Source: Microplitis mediator
Lineage: Eukaryota > Arthropoda > Insecta > Hymenoptera > Braconidae
DNA: 64,000 nucleotides
Assembly (NCBI RefSeq): GCF_029852145.1
Contig: NC_079971.1
Coordinates: 8,673,697 to 8,737,696, forward strand
Direction: 5' to 3'
This document shows positions 58,771 through 64,000 of this stretch, in pieces. Position numbers and translations under genes: made by a program. Positions within the stretch are counted from its first letter, which is position 1. Every line of letters starts with the position of its first letter. The notes beneath the pieces are model-generated. The model was not told where the DNA came from. It did not search any database and was given only the letters and a program-made list of their open reading frames with translations.

Positions 58771-59180
58771 ACCGTTTTTTTTGAATACTGAAAATACATC
58801 TTTGTATTTGACTAGTGGAATACAAATCAGCTCGTTTCTATTCTCAATGTAATTAATCATACTCGTCTCCATTGCGTTATTAAATGTGATAAGGTTGAAT
58901 GCTTGGATCCAATCACGGCCGATTATCGGCCTACTGCTTCTATTTAACACGTACAATTTTAACTGGCAATTAATATTACCGTAAACAACGTCGACATTCG
59001 AAACACCCAAAGGTATCATAGCATTTTCTTGGTATGAATGAAATTGTCTTTTCGTCTTTCGAAGAAATAATCCTCTTAATTCACTGTGCTGATTGTAAGT
59101 TTCTTTCGAGACTGCCGAGATAGAGGCTCCGGTGTCCAGTTCAAATTCCATTCTAATACCTTGTATGAGCATATTAACAG
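58771..59180 (-). pseudogene. gypsy retropepsin (aspartic protease)
   Basis: FELDTGASISAVS holds the DTG-type active site, followed by IIGRDWIQAF, the conserved GRDW motif. The frame then passes from KYKDVF directly to FKKNG. The usual 60 or so residues between protease and RT are missing, which looks like an in-frame deletion. Confidence 0.8.
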
Positions 59181-60966
59181 TTAATGGCTCAACATAATTT
59201 AATGTAATATCATCCTTGTCACAAATATTATTATCGATTACTTCATCCGCATCAACTAAGTTACTTCCAGTCTCATTGACATTACCAATATTCTCATTAC
59301 AATGAAATAATCCCTCTAAATCGTCGTCACTTTTATCTATATCGGTTTTCTTATTCTCACCAAAATTTTCTAAGTAATTATGACCATTTTTATTTTTAAA
59401 ATTTCTAAAATTAGAATTTTTGTTACTAACTCTAAAATTACCGTGATCTTTTTCGCCATTTTTGTCATTAAAACTATTATTGCGAATTTTACTCTGGCTT
59501 ATAGTACTTAAATGACCGCGATTTCCACAATTGTTACAAGAAAAAAATTTGTACCTACAATTAATTTTTTTATTTTTAATTGTTTTCTAGTATATAGCTG
59601 TAGTAACGGCCTTTTACACTTTTTGCCTTTATAACGCAACTGCTTTACTTCTCTTTCTGCCTTCAATGTGCGGCTGTGGCCCGACTTGTGCTTATACTGT
59701 ACTGCATTATTACCGTGATGCCCTACAACCTCCCTTGTGCAATGGAGGTGTAGTGGCGTAGGGAAACCATAGAGAAAACCTAGCCAGTACAGTTTCGGTT
59801 TGGGTGAAGCTCCAGTGATCGATAAAATTCCCATTTTACCGATCACTGGATCTTCATCCCGCGCCTAACGGTCAGAGACCTTCGTTCGAACCCAACGCGT
59901 GGCTAAACGGTCACCCAGCCAAGTAGTGGCCATGCTCAATGCTACTTAACTTCGGTGATCGCCCGAGCCACGCGCGTGCCGAACGGCTGCCTCAGCCGCT
60001 TATGAATTTGTACCTACAATTTTTGGCAATGTGGTTTAATTTCCCACAGCAAAAGCATTTGTTACCTTGACCATAATTACCATTACCACTGAAATTTATT
60101 TGTTGCCGCCCTTTGATAAGATTAATATTCTCAGAACTATGCGTTATGCCTGTTGTCATTCTTAATACGTCTTTATCTGTGGCCTCCAAAGCCATCGCTA
60201 ATTCCTTGACCTTGAGAAATGTGCTATCACCTTCACTCAATATCCTCTTCCTTAATGCGTTGCAGTGTAATCCGAACACATTGGTCCCGTAGATGGTCTT
60301 CCAAATTAGCCCCGAAGCCGCAGTTCACTGACGCTTTCTTGAGACGTGCAATAAACTGCCTAATACCCTCACTTTCCTGTTGTCAGCACTCCTTAAATTT
60401 ATATCGTTCCGATATTGCACTACATTCCGGCTGGAAATGCTCTTTTAGTATTTTTGACAATTCAGCATACGACAGACCCGACAGCGTTTTCGAACTGCAC
60501 AGATCACGCAATAATGTGTACGCGTTGGTACCGATGATTGATAAAAAGGTCGACTTTTTACGATTTTCGTCAATCCCATTTGCAACAATATAATGATCAA
60601 ATCTCTCGATCCATAAATTCCAGTCTTTAAATTCAGTTTAGGCTGCCGATTTCTCCAAAAACCATACTTGCTGCATTTACTGTCTCACTAACATTTTTGG
60701 GTCCACCATTACGACCGTTTAAAGATAACAAAGTTTTATTCAATTCCATTTGCATTTCCTGTAACTTCACACAATTTCTTGATAATTCACGCTCCTCAGC
60801 TACTAATTTTGATTCAAAACCGTCGAGATTGCTTTTACGTTCGAGTGATTTCTGGCGTTTCATCATTATTTCTTGCCGTTCTCTTGCTAACTCCGACTTT
60901 TAATGTGCTAATGCACGCTTCTCTTCTTCCATTTTTCTTTCAGAGTCAATTAACTTGGTCCTAGTT
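59181..60966 (-). pseudogene. gypsy gag with two zinc knuckles, interrupted by a SINE
   Basis: Coiled-coil-like residues rich in Glu/Lys/Leu lie at 60634-60867. The frame is broken between 60280 and 60630. CFCCGKLNHIAKNC (CCHC knuckle) lies at 60010-60050 and a second knuckle CNNCGNRGH at 59515-59545. The two knuckles are adjacent in the original gag; a 442-base insertion now separates them. Confidence 0.75.
59563..60004 (-). mobile_element. 5S-rRNA-derived SINE (SINE3-like)
   Basis: Flanked by a 17-base target duplication AATTTGTACCTACAATT at 59546-59562 and 60005-60021. On the minus strand the head contains GATCACCGAAGTTAAGTAGC, then CATGGCCACTACTTGG and CTGGGTGACCG, closely following the 3' two thirds of 5S rRNA (usual form GATCACCGAAGTTAAGCA, TTAGTACTTGGATGGGTGACCG). 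That part includes the internal promoter region. The body has an inverted pair CCAGTGATCG/CGATCACTGG and a 3' AT-rich tail. The long minus-strand frame in it is not a known protein. Confidence 0.75.
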
Positions 60967-61225
60967 CACCCGAAACTTTTTTTTTAATTTCCGCCAATTT
61001 ATCCTCGTCGCCAATGTAATATTGTTGAATAGGTGAGTATGACTAAAGGATTGTAAATCAGTACACGTATAGTAACAGTAACAAGTATTATATTTAAGAC
61101 TCAATAATTACACGTCTGATAGCTAACAGTCCTTGGAATTGAATGTCGTCGAATGCCCTGACTGACTCGCGCCAAAGAACCCGCGACGCTAGCGCTCCCC
61201 TTGACTATACGTACATTACACTAGT

Positions 61226-61460
61226 TGGTAACAACTGTTCTTTAAAAATATATACAAAACTTTGGCATTCATTCAATTTAAGCATTTCTCTGCAGTTTAT
61301 TTGTTTCCATTGTTATTTTAACCGCCACGGATACAATAATTATTATTCAATAAGCAAAACAGTGAAAGATTTAGTAAAGATATATTTTTAGCAGTTTGAT
61401 TTCAAAGTAAATACTCTAACTTAGTACGTAAATTAAACTGGGCCGAAAAAATCGACTTTT
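61226..61460. other. Spacer between gypsy element and next repeat
   Basis: Short AT-rich sequence, no feature seen. Confidence 0.4.
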
Positions 61461-62205
<745 letters not shown>

Positions 62206-63139
62206 AGTATATCGAGATTATAATTTGGTATGATAAAAAAAAATATTCTGAAAAGGCCGTGGGACGATAAGTATACCGAATCGGCCCCAGATAGGGATCG
62301 GGCTCATTTTTTCAGAGAATGTTTGTACCCATGAGATAGTTCGATGCTGCGAGTTTCAGGTCTTTATCTATAACCACTTCGGAGTAAATCGAAAAATACT
62401 GGAAATTAGAAAAAATTGATGTTTTCAGAGCGTACTTATTAGATTGATCTGAAAATTGGATATGTTTTGGGGGTTGATGGTAGCTATCTGAAAAAAAAAA
62501 ATAAGAGCTATTTCGGCTCACAAAAACCTAAAAAAAAACGAGTTTATATTTTTAATTTCAATTTTTAAGCATCTTACCATTACGAAACAGTTATGAAAAT
62601 ATTTTTTTTTAATTCCTCATCCAATTTCCTATGAATCTATGGCCTTTCGAAATTTTAAAAAATGGTACTACATATTGATAAAAAATAAAAACCATTTTTT
62701 GCTCAAAAATCGGGTTTTTCTGATAATTTTACTCTTGAACTGATAAAATACAAAACTTACTCGTTTACTAAGGTAGAGAAAACCATAAAAGAAATAAAAT
62801 ATCCTTACATTATTGAAATAATTTCATTCAATGTACTTAACTATTATTAAAAACTCTATCAGTAACTGTAATGAGTAAATCAGTATTCATTACTATTGTT
62901 TATGTAAATCAACGTTGTTTCAGAGAACTTAAACGTTCCCGCCCAATATTCAATGAATTTGACAACCACAAGATGGCACTGTAATTCGAAATTGGTAACA
63001 CTGTTTTTTTTGTGAAAAGTCACTAGATCTGTTGATAACCTAAAAATTACTGAGTGTTGACATTCCAAAGAATTGGCTGTACTATTATCTATATTTAGTA
63101 ATTATTTTTAATTGTTTAAATAACTATTTAAGTGAAAAT
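62206..63139. other. Upstream of the small Cys-rich frame, no gene seen
   Basis: AT-rich sequence. It would include the promoter for the frame beginning at 63140, but no TATA or TCAGT motif at a fitting place stands out. Confidence 0.35.
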
Positions 63140-63574
63140 ATGTCGACCCCCGAAGCTAATAATCCAAAGTGTTGTATTTGTTCGAAGTACCTGAAAAAAA
63201 TGCCGGGTACTCCAAAACATATAAAATCTGACGAAGAAGCTGAAGAGTTTTCGACTGTTGTTGAGTGTCCGATTGTAGTTGGTGATATTCTTTGTTCGAA
63301 TTGTCGCGTAAAAAAATATAAAAAAACCAAACTTGAAGATGAGATTTAGGAATTATCGTTGGAAGATGAACTACCTTCAGATAGGAGTGATCTTTTAGAA
63401 AGAACAGAATCGAGTTTATCAACGATGACTTTACCTCAATCAAGTACTGATGATCCATCTATTCATTTAGATGTTGCCTGTGATGATGAAATAGAAGAAT
63501 GTATACACGGAAAGAAAATTATGGGAGTTTTCCTATGCATTATGGGAATGGTTCCCATAATGGTATGGGAATAG
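63140..63574 (+). CDS. Small Cys-rich zinc-binding-like protein, frame interrupted by TAG
   Basis: The frame starts ATG at 63140. The first 69 codons hold a compact Cys pattern: Cys11-Cys12-x-Cys14, Cys43, Cys52-x2-Cys55 (KCCICSK, ILCSNCR), then a basic patch VKKYKKTK. A TAG at 63347-63349 is followed in the same frame by 74 more open codons of acidic, Ser-rich sequence (LSLEDELPSDRSDLLERTES). These run into the palindromic repeat at 63536 before stopping at 63574. The composition suggests one original protein broken by a nonsense mutation, or two exons or a readthrough site. The Cys-rich head resembles N-terminal domains seen in front of some DDE transposases and related insect proteins, but this is a weak recollection and the function is unknown. 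Confidence 0.5.
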
Positions 63575-63722
63575 TACCTATACTACTATAGGAATGGTTC
63601 CCATATATTATGGGAACCATTCCCATAATAGTATGAGAATAGTTCCCATACCATTATGGGAATGGTTCCCATAATATTATGGAAACCATTCCCATTTCAT
63701 TATGGGAAGCATTCCCATAATG
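63536..63722. repeat. Tandem palindromic ATGGGAA..TTCCCAT array
   Basis: About eight units of 20-24 bases, each a near-palindrome such as TATGGGAATGGTTCCCATA or TATGGGAACCATTCCCATA. Some centres are swapped (GGTT, CCAT, AGTT). The array overlaps the end of the preceding frame. Confidence 0.75.
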
Positions 63723-64000
63723 GTGTTACGTCCCAGCCTGCTCATCAGATGGCTCTGCCAATTTTAAAATCTTAAATAATAATAGACCGACCTGAGACCC
63801 GCCAAATCGATATATTTAAATAATAGAATAATAATATATTTTCTTTATAATAAATATTAATAAGTATGCACTTAAAAATGATCAAGTAGATAAGATATTT
63901 TTAATGCATTATAATATTTATTCATCATCGACAATTTCTCTAAAAGAATGTTAATGAATAAAAATAGATAAGAATAATTGTACGACAAATAATGACTGTT
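63723..64000. other. No gene seen
   Basis: A short GC-richer start (GTCCCAGCCTGCTCATCAG) and then AT-rich sequence to the window edge. Confidence 0.4.

Larger units (their letters stand above)
56848..61220 (-). mobile_element. Ty3/gypsy retrotransposon, decayed, with target duplication
   Basis: LTRs at 56848-57049 (3' LTR in its sense) and 61015-61220 (5' LTR), TGTAAT...ATTACA bounded and differing by several substitutions and small indels. CTAGT flanks both sides (56843-56847 and 61221-61225), a 5-base target duplication. In sense order: TTGGCGACGAGGAT as a likely primer-binding site next to the 5' LTR, gag, protease, RT, RNase H, the integrase zinc-binding region, then a purine tract GTGGGAAGGGA before the 3' LTR. 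The integrase catalytic core is absent. It is non-autonomous and inactive. Confidence 0.88.

Noticed and set aside
59508..59846. 112-codon minus-strand frame
   Set aside because: It lies across the 5S-like SINE and into gag and matches no protein pattern; the SINE is the better explanation.

Overview
The window looks like nuclear DNA from an arthropod, most likely an insect and perhaps a parasitoid wasp. It is strongly AT-rich, has spliced genes with GT-AG introns, carries Pao/BEL and Ty3/gypsy retrotransposons, and is crowded with short inverted-repeat elements flanked by TA. The wasp suggestion rests on the general look of the repeat families and is weak. No searches were possible, so all assignments come from reading the sequence.

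Three gene models of ordinary host type can be supported. A six-exon secreted cysteine-rich (EB-module-like) gene lies on the minus strand at 570-4026. A three-exon C2H2 zinc-finger gene lies on the plus strand at 8375-10958. A small Cys-rich reading frame interrupted by one TAG lies at 63140-63574. A BEN-domain gene on the minus strand (40271-41774) is split by a 706-bp inverted-repeat element.

Most of the middle is one nest of transposons. A Pao/BEL retrotransposon (14.83-15.51 kb and 52.85-54.29 kb) is cut in its protease region. Between the halves sits an element with ends CCCTGGCGGATCCG (15507-52850); removing it with one CA rejoins the protease reading frame exactly. Inside it lies an element with CACGGAAAG ends and TA flanks (15679-47255). 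Inside that is a fold-back block with arms of about 520 bp (15822-16330 and 45640-46165), which carries 12-bp satellite arrays, the first part of a BED-finger hAT-type transposase (16792-17328) and the BEN gene. A further element with TGGCACGCCG ends and TA flanks (17947-39399) has landed in one of the satellite arrays and is itself full of retroelements, tRNA-like SINEs and smaller elements.

The most unusual signal is at 32191-32841, inside a 6.5-kb LTR element without long reading frames (27078-33611, two 345-bp LTRs). Nine units can each form the same three-way-junction RNA: outer and inner stems change sequence with pairing kept, while the joining segments and a CACC-GGTT-GGTG arm stay constant. 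G-U wobble pairs fit only the plus strand, which is also the sense strand of the LTR element.

The right end holds a decayed Ty3/gypsy element on the minus strand (56848-61220) with a CTAGT target duplication. It has an internal deletion, two nonsense codons, a frameshift, a lost reverse-transcriptase aspartate, no integrase core, and a 5S-rRNA-like SINE inserted between its two Gag zinc knuckles.
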